NCBI GenBank assembly: GCA_021733835.1
Contig: JAIPKD010000027.1
Span: 1 to 35,246 of the forward strand
Direction: 5' to 3'
DNA length: 35,246 nt
Source: Verrucomicrobiota bacterium
GTDB lineage: Bacteria > Verrucomicrobiota > Verrucomicrobiia > Limisphaerales > JAIPKD01
In this document: one piece after another, positions 8,660-17,101 of the stretch
Numbering within the stretch: the stretch's first letter is position 1
How the letters are laid out: every line of letters starts with the position of its first letter
Made by a program: the position numbers and the translations under genes
Notes under the pieces: model-generated
The model's input: only the letters and a program-made list of their open reading frames with translations
Databases searched by the model: none
What the model was told of the DNA's origin: nothing

Positions 8660-10639
8660 GTGAGTAAATTGAATAATAAGCTTAGGATTATCGGCGAGCA
8701 TCCGCTGAAAACGAATGAAGACGGGGTGTTGTTCTCGAGGATTGGGACGATATTTGTTAGTGACAAGGTACTGGTTACTTTGCGGGGAATCCACGCGCAG
8801 CAGCGGCTACATTACGTGGACTATATAAACGACCGGCGTAAAGGCGCAGGCAAAGGTGCGCTTACCGAAGCCGAGGAGGAGGAATTGTTCAATACCTCCG
8901 TTGATCTGATTTTCGAACCGGGGCAAGTCCTAATTCGTCCTGATCCAGCGAACATGGAACTGGCATTTCAGGCGGACGAAATATTGCAGTCGCTGGTGTC
9001 CAAGACGCAAATCAAGTTTCTGCACACGAGGAACGAGACTGTCCGTGATGCGATCAGGCGCTGGGGCGAGCTTTGGCGAATAGCGCCGCTTCCGAAATCG
9101 CCTGAGGAGATGGAGGCGACCATTGCGTCGAGCCGCACGGCCATTGAAGAAGGCGAGATATACTACTACAATAAGAATACCGGCACCCGATATCTCACAT
9201 TCGACGAATTCGCTGGATTAGCCGATAAGGGTACCGCTGCGTTAAGACGGCAACTCGAGGAGATAAAGGTATATTCGGCAAAGGAAAATCATCAAAACGA
9301 ACCGGAACTCGCTTTTTTCCCCTCCGATGCGGAGTTCGGACACTCGGATTTCGAACCGTATGATTTCGCGAATATTCCGGCCACCGAACTTAGAAAAGTC
9401 TATAACAGACTGAAATCGAAATTTGCGGTAAGCGTCCCTGTTGAGCTACGCTTCGATGATCTTAAGACCGCGGAATGGCGGCGCATAATGCTGGAGCATC
9501 TCGTAGCGGACAAGTGTGAGGTCGACTCCGAGGAAACAGAGCTCGGTTTGGGTTCCGAGTTTTTCCTTCAAATCGAATGGCTTCCTGGAGGAAGGATCGA
9601 ATTCGGCGAACTTATCTTCGATTCCGTGTACGACGAAGATGACGATGATCCAAATGTATCATGTAACCTACTGTGCGATCCGAAGGTAAAAGGTTTCATC
9701 TTCAATTTCATAAGGGAATTCGGCGATTTGGAGTGGGTGAATATAGGGCGTGTCGCCCGGTCGTTGTCGCGCAGACCTAAATCGCCGGGGCGCCGCGGTG
9801 TTTATGTCGCCGACCTGAAACCCAGCAGCTCCGAAAAGCGGATTATCCGGATAATTCGACTGCAGAAGGAATGTGTCCGTGAAAACCTCGATAAGAATAT
9901 GCCGTTGCTCGATGCCATCCTCGCGGCGGACAAGTATACCGAATATATTTTGAATCGACGTCATGCATGTAGACAGCTCGGCATGAATATGCCGCAAAGG
10001 ATTGGTATCGGCAGAGTTCGCGAGCAATACGACGGATTAAATGATAGCTACCGGGGGATTTCCTTGTGGGCGACCTATTTTGAGCGTGATTATCTATTCG
10101 GTGAGGCTACCGATAAGATTCCGGGGATCAAGTACGAAAACCGCGAATTCGCGTCCAAGTTCGCACGGCTCCTCGGCAGGGCAGCAGCGCCGAATATGAT
10201 ACTTGGACGTATGGATGCGGACGGGAATGTGCTGTTCGACGATGGCGATGAAGTGTTAATTTTCCAGGAAGACGGATTACCGAAAGAGATCGTTGTCTCT
10301 GATCTAACGGGCGCATTTTCCGATTATTCCCTACCGCTGGAAAAACTTGCCGCCGAATACGCGCGCCCTGTAAAGAAGAGGATAGACTTTATCCGTAATA
10401 AGGCCGAATTCATACGGCAATATGTAATCGGATTCCATTCGCGATTCGCGGAGATTCAGAGCGAGTACCGTCGGCGTCGCAGGGCGTTCGATTGTTTGTT
10501 CAAGCATCTCGACAACACTTACGACGGCGGGTTATCCGAGCGCTGGGCAAGGGTGCTTAACAGGCTTGATCACACAGATTCATCAATCGTGGCAATGCGA
10601 ATTCAACATAATTGCGAAGTCGTTAAAATGAAAACATAG
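8660..10639 (+). CDS. Uncharacterised 659-aa protein
   Basis: Long ORF with GTG start, upstream GGGGAAC, consistent coding composition; no confidently recognised family. Confidence 0.88.
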   Translation: MSKLNNKLRIIGEHPLKTNEDGVLFSRIGTIFVSDKVLVTLRGIHAQQRLHYVDYINDRRKGAGKGALTEAEEEELFNTSVDLIFEPGQVLIRPDPANMELAFQADEILQSLVSKTQIKFLHTRNETVRDAIRRWGELWRIAPLPKSPEEMEATIASSRTAIEEGEIYYYNKNTGTRYLTFDEFAGLADKGTAALRRQLEEIKVYSAKENHQNEPELAFFPSDAEFGHSDFEPYDFANIPATELRKVYNRLKSKFAVSVPVELRFDDLKTAEWRRIMLEHLVADKCEVDSEETELGLGSEFFLQIEWLPGGRIEFGELIFDSVYDEDDDDPNVSCNLLCDPKVKGFIFNFIREFGDLEWVNIGRVARSLSRRPKSPGRRGVYVADLKPSSSEKRIIRIIRLQKECVRENLDKNMPLLDAILAADKYTEYILNRRHACRQLGMNMPQRIGIGRVREQYDGLNDSYRGISLWATYFERDYLFGEATDKIPGIKYENREFASKFARLLGRAAAPNMILGRMDADGNVLFDDGDEVLIFQEDGLPKEIVVSDLTGAFSDYSLPLEKLAAEYARPVKKRIDFIRNKAEFIRQYVIGFHSRFAEIQSEYRRRRRAFDCLFKHLDNTYDGGLSERWARVLNRLDHTDSSIVAMRIQHNCEVVKMKT

Positions 10640-10720
10640 TGTATTGCCCCCGCAAGCACACGCCGATATTATCCAATATCAGGATTGCGGTCGATCACTC
10701 GGTGTGTATAACTTTGCCCC

Positions 10721-12004
10721 GTGAATATCGAGATTCTAAACATCGGAAGCGAACTTATGGCCGGGCGAATAATAAATTCCCATCACGCGCGGCTTTGCAC
10801 CCGGCTCTTGCTCGAAGGTTATCGCGTATCAAGACAGACATCCGTGGGGGATGATCCGGACTATATCAAGGAGGCCCTTACGAATCCGATCAAGGACGCC
10901 GACTTGTTAATCGTCACCGGCGGCCTAGGCCCGACGAAGGACGATATGACCGTTAAGGCCGTATCCGAGCAATTTGGAATCCCATTGACGCATTCGGCTG
11001 AAGTCGAGGAAAACGTGCGGAAACTGTTTGAGATTCGCGGACGCCCTATGCCGTCGCGGGGATTACTCCAGGCGCGCGTGCCCGAGGGCGCGGTGATTTT
11101 TCAAAACAGGAACGGCACCGCCCCCGGCTTGGCTGTGGAGGTGAGGCGTCACGGCGAGGATTCGAGACCGCATAGTTGCTGGATAGTTATGTTGCCCGGC
11201 CCGCCCAGGGAGCTTAATCCTATGTTCGACAATCAGGTCATGCCGTTTATCAAGGAACGATTTCCACAAGACGGTCAAATACATACGCGCCTGATCAAAA
11301 TCACCGGCCCCGGCGAGTCGCAGGTCGAGGAATCCGTCGCCCCCGCACTGGCGCCGTTTAAACACAAAGGCGTCGAAGTCGGTATTTGTGCGCGTCCCGG
11401 CGAAGTTGAAATCAGCCTGCAATGCGCCGGCAAGGATTCTGAGATATTCGTAAACGAAGCCGCCACGACGATAAAATCCATCATGGGCGACACCGTTTTC
11501 GCGCTCGATACGGCTACAATGGAATCCGAGATCGTGCGTATGCTGTCGGAAAAGAAACTATCCCTTGCGCTCGCCGAGTCGTGCACGGGCGGCCTGATCG
11601 GTCACCGGCTGACGAATATATCGGGCGCGTCTTCAGTGCTCAAGGCGGGCCTCGTGGTTTACAGCAATGAAGCGAAAATTGAATTCTTGGACGTAGCTCC
11701 GGAAATTATTGAGGCACATGGCGCGGTAAGCGCCGAAACGGCCGAAGCCATGGCGGTGGGCACGCGCAAACGCACCGGCGCCGATTACGCAATTTCCGTA
11801 ACCGGAATAGCCGGTCCCACAGGCGGTACCGCCGATAAACCGGTAGGCACCGTGTTCATGGCCGTGGCATCCGAGTCCGGTGTAACGGTCAGAAAGCGCC
11901 TTAACATGTACGATCGCGAAACATTTAAACTGGTTACATCCCAGCAGGCGCTCAATATGCTGCGCCGCGTGATAGGGAAGCGCGAGCAGACGATGAAGGA
12001 TTAA
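10721..12004 (+). CDS. cinA: CinA family protein (competence/damage-inducible; nicotinamide-nucleotide amidohydrolase)
   Basis: MNIEILNIGSELMAGRIINSHHARL; VTGGLGPTKDDMT; C-terminal LALAESCTGGLIGHRLTNISGASSVLKAGLVVYSNEAK; SVTGIAGPTGGTADKPVGTVFMA. Confidence 0.97.
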   Translation: MNIEILNIGSELMAGRIINSHHARLCTRLLLEGYRVSRQTSVGDDPDYIKEALTNPIKDADLLIVTGGLGPTKDDMTVKAVSEQFGIPLTHSAEVEENVRKLFEIRGRPMPSRGLLQARVPEGAVIFQNRNGTAPGLAVEVRRHGEDSRPHSCWIVMLPGPPRELNPMFDNQVMPFIKERFPQDGQIHTRLIKITGPGESQVEESVAPALAPFKHKGVEVGICARPGEVEISLQCAGKDSEIFVNEAATTIKSIMGDTVFALDTATMESEIVRMLSEKKLSLALAESCTGGLIGHRLTNISGASSVLKAGLVVYSNEAKIEFLDVAPEIIEAHGAVSAETAEAMAVGTRKRTGADYAISVTGIAGPTGGTADKPVGTVFMAVASESGVTVRKRLNMYDRETFKLVTSQQALNMLRRVIGKREQTMKD

Positions 12005-12008
12005 CTGT

Positions 12009-12097
12009 TGGAGCGCGACTGATCCGGCGGCCAGTCGCAGCAGTCTGAAAACGGCATGCCCCCTGGTAATCGAATGAAACCGTAGTGTTCGCAGCCG
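12009..12097 (+). repeat. Intergenic mosaic repeat, copy C (hairpin module + 33-bp module)
   Basis: GGAGCGCGACTG-atccggcggc-CAGTCGCAGCAGTCTGAAAA (12010-12050), then GGTAATCGAATGAAACCGTAGTGTTCGCAGCCG (12065-12097). Confidence 0.8.
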
Positions 12098-12186
12098 CTG
12101 AATTCTCAAGGGAGGGGATAGACGCTACACATTACAGAAAGAGCTGGTATCCATTAAGTATATATATTAATTAAATTACTTATATA

Positions 12187-13308
12187 ATGAAATCGACGAT
12201 CATGATCATAGACGATGAACCGCAGAATCTAAATCTGCTCGGCGAGGTGTTGAAGCAAGAGGGCTATATGGTCAGCACATTTCCCCGCGGCAACGAAGCT
12301 ATGGAGGCTGCGCTAAAAGAACCGCCGTCGCTGGTACTGCTTGATATACTTATGCCGCACATGGACGGTTTCGAAGTGTGTCGCCAATTCAAGTCACATA
12401 GCCGAATCAAAGATATCCCCATTCTTTTCCTGAGCGCACTCGACGACGAAGAGAGCAAAATAAAGGCATTTGAAGCCGGCGGTGAGGATTATGTCGCAAA
12501 ACCTTTCAGCGCACTGGAGGTAAAGGCCAGGGTCAACACACACATCATAATGTCCCAGTACAGAAATAATCTTAAAGGAATGGTCGAGGAAAAACAGCGA
12601 GAGCTCGCCGACGCGCATCATCGCCTTAAAATCTGGGATAACGCGAAAAACGACTGGCTAAACTGCCTGGCACATGCGATTCGTACTCCGCTGACGGGAG
12701 TTTTTGGGATTACCGACCTCCTGTTCAGTGAATTAACCGAAACAGATCAAACCATCGCGCTCCGGGATGTCTACAATACATCCCGTGAGAGGATAGAGAA
12801 GCTTATCGATGATGTAATGCTACTTTCCGAGATTGACGTGGCATCCGAGCACTTCCGGATCGAACGCGTAACAGTGAACACCATCGTATCCATGGTGCTG
12901 AATGATTTACGCAATAAATATCAGTCTCAGAATATACACTTATTACCCGCGGATAATGAATCGATCGTTGCCAAGGCCAATCCAAAGCTCCTCCTTCGCG
13001 CTGTATTTGATTTACTGAAGACCGCGACACTCTGCGTGGACAAGACCGAGTCAATCGAGGTCGGTGTCTTACAAGAGGAGAGTGAGGTGAAGATAATAAT
13101 AAAAACAACCGGGAAAAGCCTGCCGACGGACGATTTGGCGCTCTTCTTCGAAGTGGGCGGACAGCGCACACTACTGACGCCCGGTGGCGATTTCGGGCTG
13201 GGTCCAGCGCTGGCCAGGCGCATAGCGCAGCTCTTCGGCGGTGGAACTTCGGTCGAAAACGTTCAGCCGCATGGACTTTCCATAGTGATGCGAATACCGC
13301 GAAACTAA
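12187..13308 (+). CDS. Response regulator-histidine kinase hybrid (REC-HisKA-HATPase-like)
   Basis: REC: IMIIDDEPQNLNLLGEVL, LVLLDILMPHMDGFEV, FLSA, VAKPF. H-box-like LAHAIRTPLTG. C-terminal GLGPALARRIAQLFGG. Confidence 0.92.
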   Translation: MKSTIMIIDDEPQNLNLLGEVLKQEGYMVSTFPRGNEAMEAALKEPPSLVLLDILMPHMDGFEVCRQFKSHSRIKDIPILFLSALDDEESKIKAFEAGGEDYVAKPFSALEVKARVNTHIIMSQYRNNLKGMVEEKQRELADAHHRLKIWDNAKNDWLNCLAHAIRTPLTGVFGITDLLFSELTETDQTIALRDVYNTSRERIEKLIDDVMLLSEIDVASEHFRIERVTVNTIVSMVLNDLRNKYQSQNIHLLPADNESIVAKANPKLLLRAVFDLLKTATLCVDKTESIEVGVLQEESEVKIIIKTTGKSLPTDDLALFFEVGGQRTLLTPGGDFGLGPALARRIAQLFGGGTSVENVQPHGLSIVMRIPRN

Positions 13309-13341
13309 TGCGACGGCTGAACGTGAAATTAGACTTAAATA

Positions 13342-13377
13342 CGCAACCGCAGGCATTCAATGCCTGCGGTCGTTGCG
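13342..13377. terminator. Hairpin between convergent genes (candidate bidirectional terminator)
   Basis: CGCAACCGCAGGCAT-tca-ATGCCTGCGGTCGTTGCG: long stem with a 3-nt bulge between the converging REC-HK and ferredoxin genes; no strong T-tract. Confidence 0.6.
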
Positions 13378-13390
13378 CAGTAAATTAACC

Positions 13391-13624
13391 TTATTCACCG
13401 TCGTCTCCGATGGCTTCCACCGGACACCCCTCCATGGCCTCTTTGCATAGACCCTCTTCCTCGGGGGAATCCGGTTGCTTGGATACATACGTATAACCGC
13501 CGTCTTCGTTTCTAGTGAAATTTGCCGGGGCTGTTTCTCTGCAAAGATCGCAATCAATGCATTGATCGTCCACATAATACTTGCCCGACACGTTTTCCGG
13601 ATATTTATTCTCTTTTTCTGCCAT
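13391..13624 (-). CDS. Single-cluster [4Fe-4S] ferredoxin
   Basis: 77 aa; CIDCDLCRETAPANF...LCKEAMEGCPVEAI. Confidence 0.93.
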   Translation of the reverse strand: MAEKENKYPENVSGKYYVDDQCIDCDLCRETAPANFTRNEDGGYTYVSKQPDSPEEEGLCKEAMEGCPVEAIGDDGE

Positions 13625-13746
13625 AGCTTTTACCTCAATTTTACTCTTTAACCTTTATGAAGGTTATACTGCAAATTTCAAGCCCCAAAAAAGGTGAAAT
13701 TTATCCCGTTATCTGCGATGATTATAAGAAAGGATTTTTTGATGCT

Positions 13747-15189
13747 ATGCAACAAGAATTAATGTGTAAGAACGAATTACCGGAAAGAAAGACGAAAATC
13801 GTCGCCACTCTGGGGCCTGCCACGGATACTCCGGAGAAAATCGGGCAAATGATCGACGCCGGTATGAATGTGGCGCGGCTTAATATGTCGCACGCAACCC
13901 ACGACTGGGCGAGTAAAATCGTGCCAATGGTAAGAAAGGCCGCCGCGGACAGAGGGGTATTGGTCGGGATTATCATGGACACACAGGGGCCGGCGATAAG
14001 AACCGGAAACCTGCAGGCGGATTTAAATCTCAAGCCGGGCGAAAAATTTACTCTTACGGTACGCGGCGAAAAGAGCGAAGAAACACATTCAGTGGACGTC
14101 AATTACGAGAATTTCGTGAATGACATCAGTGTAGGCGATATCGTCCTGATCGACAACGGCGAGATCGAGATGAAGGTACTCGCCAAGTTCGCGAACAAAA
14201 TCGAGTGCCAGGTGCTCACTCCCGGTGTCCTCGGTAGCCGCCGGCACATCAACCTGCCCGGCGTAAAAGTAAGCCTGCCAGCACTGACGAATAAAGACCT
14301 GGAAGACATCGCACTCGGTCTGGAGTTGGAAGTCGACTATATTGCGCTATCGTTCGTCCGCGAGGCCAGGGATATTCTGCAATTGCGCGAGATAATGCAG
14401 AAGTCGGCGCATAAACCGTCGGTGGTAGCCAAGATCGAAGACCAACAGGCCGTTACAAACCTCGATACTATTATTCAGGAAACCGACGCAATCATGATCG
14501 CGCGCGGCGACTTGGGCATTGAATGCCCGTACCAGGAACTCCCGATCATTCAACGGAAGGTGGTTAAGATGTGTCTCAGACTCGGAAAGCCGGTCATAGT
14601 GGCAACGCACATGCTCGAAAGCATGATCGAGAATCCCATGCCCACACGCGCCGAGATCACCGACGTCGCAAACGCCGTCTTCGAACAGGCCTCCGCCATC
14701 ATGCTCAGCGGTGAAAGCTCGGTTGGACAGTATCCGGTCAAGTGCGTCGAGGTCTTCGATAAGATATCGCGTCGTATCGAAATGAGCGGCGGCGCCGGTT
14801 ATTACAAACTGGCCGAGCTGACTACGCCCAGACAGAAACTCGTTAAAAGCGCCGTTGTTATGGCGGATGAACTTCAAGCCAAGGCCATCGTTGTTTTTAC
14901 GGTTCGCGGAAATATGGCGCGGAATACGGCGTGGATGCGACCGCGGAGTTCTCTGATATACGCCTTTTGCGAGGATGCCGCCGTAGCTAGAAAACTGACG
15001 CTGGAGTGGGGCGTGAGTCCTTTGATCATGGAGTTCAAACACGAACGTCCGGAAGAGACTATCGACGACGCCATGGATAAACTGGTCGAAGACAAAAGCC
15101 TGGTAAAAGGCGATAAAGTCGTAGTCGTTAGCTCGATCACTTCATGTAAAGACACATTCGACGCAGTCCAGATGCGGTTCATAAGATGA
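13747..15189 (+). CDS. pyk: Pyruvate kinase
   Basis: RKTKIVATLGPATDTPEKIGQMIDAGMNVARLNMSHA; MIARGDLGIECPYQELPIIQ; VIVATHMLESMIENPMPTRAEITDVANAVFEQASAIMLSGESSVGQYP. Start could also be 13657 (ORF track). Confidence 0.97.
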   Translation: MQQELMCKNELPERKTKIVATLGPATDTPEKIGQMIDAGMNVARLNMSHATHDWASKIVPMVRKAAADRGVLVGIIMDTQGPAIRTGNLQADLNLKPGEKFTLTVRGEKSEETHSVDVNYENFVNDISVGDIVLIDNGEIEMKVLAKFANKIECQVLTPGVLGSRRHINLPGVKVSLPALTNKDLEDIALGLELEVDYIALSFVREARDILQLREIMQKSAHKPSVVAKIEDQQAVTNLDTIIQETDAIMIARGDLGIECPYQELPIIQRKVVKMCLRLGKPVIVATHMLESMIENPMPTRAEITDVANAVFEQASAIMLSGESSVGQYPVKCVEVFDKISRRIEMSGGAGYYKLAELTTPRQKLVKSAVVMADELQAKAIVVFTVRGNMARNTAWMRPRSSLIYAFCEDAAVARKLTLEWGVSPLIMEFKHERPEETIDDAMDKLVEDKSLVKGDKVVVVSSITSCKDTFDAVQMRFIR

Positions 15190-15190
15190 A

Positions 15191-15275
15191 AGACCACGGA
15201 AGACGCCGAACCGCTGAACTACGGAAAACAGGGAGGCATTCAACCACGGAACACGCAGAAAAATGAATTCTGAAT
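15191..15275. repeat. Degenerate intergenic 'ACCACGGAA.AC.C.GAA' repeat element
   Basis: agaccacggaagacgccgaaccgctgaactacggaaaacag...caaccacggaacacgcagaaaaatgaattctg immediately after the pyk stop. Confidence 0.5.
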
Positions 15276-15394
15276 CAAGAAAAAAGTGATATTCTCCTGA
15301 ATAACAAAGTTCACCAGTACTTAGGGCGTCACAAAAGCACCTAAAAACGGCTTGATTGGGATACCACGCGGCTTATCATCATCTGACATTGTAT

Positions 15395-15694
15395 ATGAAA
15401 CGACGAATCCAAATTGCAGCGGCGGCAGTGACAGGGGTAATTTCCCTTATCGTTGCGGGTCTGTTTGCGTTTGGTGTTTTTCAAACATCGGTGACGATTC
15501 GCGAGCTGCTTTTTGAAAACAAGCGATTAAAGACGGCGATTTCAAATCTAACAACAGCAGAACAGATTGGTTACGCCAAGGTGATTCGGAGTGAGCAAAA
15601 AGAGGGTAGAACGCTTACTACCTTAAAGTTCATTTATGTGTTTAAGATCAGCGCGACCGGACAGGTATACCCCGAGGTGGTGCCGGAGTTATAA
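15395..15694 (+). CDS. Small membrane-anchored hypothetical protein
   Basis: ATG at 15395 gives MKRRIQIAAAAVTGVISLIVAGLFAFGVFQ (one N-terminal TM) plus a soluble tail; no family recognised. Confidence 0.5.
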   Translation: MKRRIQIAAAAVTGVISLIVAGLFAFGVFQTSVTIRELLFENKRLKTAISNLTTAEQIGYAKVIRSEQKEGRTLTTLKFIYVFKISATGQVYPEVVPEL

Positions 15695-15713
15695 CTTGAC
15701 CTGTGCAGAATAA

Positions 15714-16514
15714 CTAAATCAGCGCGATCTTTTTTTCACGCTTTTCGAGGGTGCAATAAGTATCATAACCGGCGTCTTTGGCCATATCAACGGCGCCGGC
15801 AAAGCCGTATCCAACCTCTGACGGTGAATGCGCGTCGGAACCGAACACGATCGGCACGCCTTTCTTGTACGCCGCGCGCAAGAGCTCCAATCCCGGATAC
15901 GCTTCTTTGCACTTCTTACGTAGACCGGCCGTGTTCACCTCGATTGCAGCCCCGTTCTTATTAACCGCATCGAACACCTCGTCATACAGCGCCGCGATGT
16001 CCGTATCCGGCCTATGACCGAATTTCTTCGGTAGATCGATGTGACCGATTACGTCGAAAAATCCCGTGTCGGCGGCGGATTTCAGTCTGTCGAGGTAATT
16101 ACTCCAGGTTTCCTCTACATCATTCATACTCCATTGTTCGATTTGGTCGGGATTATCCACCGCCCATGTTTCCGAAACATAATGAACGGAACCAATCAGG
16201 TAATCCCAGTCATACTGTCTTGCAAGCTTCCGTATCCAGTCTTCGTAGCCGGGCAGAAAATCGATCTCAAGACCGATGCGGATCGTTAAATCGGCGAATG
16301 CATGTTTGGCCTCCGCGATCATTTCGAAATAAACGGGTAATTGGTCAAGACGCATCCGCCAGTCATCGAAATCATCCGCCTCCATGGGGGCATGTTCGGT
16401 AAATCCGATTTCGCTGATTCCAAGCGAAGAAGCGGCCCCTGCGTACTGAATGGGACTACCTTCTGCATGACCGCAGAGGTAAGTGTGTAAGTGATAATCG
16501 TGTGGTAACGCCAT
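15714..16514 (-). CDS. hisK: PHP-domain histidinol-phosphatase (HisJ/HisK type)
   Basis: DYHLHTYLCGHAEGSPIQYAGAASSLGISEIGFTEHAPM; LEIDFLPGYEDWIRK; YLIGSVHY; IGHIDLPKKFG; PIVFGSDAHSPSEVG. Confidence 0.92.
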   Translation of the reverse strand: MALPHDYHLHTYLCGHAEGSPIQYAGAASSLGISEIGFTEHAPMEADDFDDWRMRLDQLPVYFEMIAEAKHAFADLTIRIGLEIDFLPGYEDWIRKLARQYDWDYLIGSVHYVSETWAVDNPDQIEQWSMNDVEETWSNYLDRLKSAADTGFFDVIGHIDLPKKFGHRPDTDIAALYDEVFDAVNKNGAAIEVNTAGLRKKCKEAYPGLELLRAAYKKGVPIVFGSDAHSPSEVGYGFAGAVDMAKDAGYDTYCTLEKREKKIALI

Positions 16515-16547
16515 AATATTTCCAATACCGCGTCTTTGAAGCCGGTT

Positions 16548-16772
16548 TTACATGCCGCTTCCGCAACAGCCACCGCAGCTGCCGGGATTCAGTCCGCATG
16601 GAGGCGCATCATTGTGCCCGGAATCCGCACCGGCCGGAGAAAAGGTCGATAACTTCTTCTCGAGCGAAGTTGAACCACAATCCGGACACTTCGCATCCGA
16701 CCAATCGGTCGTCTTTACCAGCATCTCGCTCTCGCTTCCGCACTTTGAACATTCGAATTCGTAGATCGGCAT
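16548..16772 (-). CDS. FmdB-family zinc ribbon protein
   Basis: MPIYEFECSKCGSESEMLVKTTDWSDAKCPDCGSTSLEKKLSTFSPAG with Gly/Cys tail. Confidence 0.92.
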   Translation of the reverse strand: MPIYEFECSKCGSESEMLVKTTDWSDAKCPDCGSTSLEKKLSTFSPAGADSGHNDAPPCGLNPGSCGGCCGSGM

Positions 16773-17101
16773 AAAAACACGATATGCATATTTTCCGATT
16801 CCGCAAGTATTAGCAGCAGCAATTCTAATTATGGATTTCCGGGGCCCAGGTGATCGGTGTCTGGGGAGGCTTAGAAAAGCCGGCAGGGATTCGAAAAAAA
16901 GAGCGACAAAGCGTGACTTTTCTCCTTGCCCCCCTTAAGCATCCACTACCATTTTAACTAAATCGGTCATAATGAAAATTGCTGCCGGTTCTGTGAGGGG
17001 CGTTGACGTTTCTCACAAGGTTGAATAATGTGAAACTCTTGATACCGAAAGGCAAGAGTATCATAAAAAACAAACTAAACCTAAATTGCAGGAACCATAT
17101 T

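Noticed and set aside
13391-13624. Ferredoxin seemingly lacking a Cys in its first motif (CIDCDLCRETAP)
   Set aside because: C-x2-C-x2-C plus a distal CP is the normal ligand set for single-cluster [4Fe-4S] ferredoxins.
14347-15042. 231-aa minus-strand ORF inside pyk
   Set aside because: Entirely antisense to conserved pyruvate kinase coding sequence.
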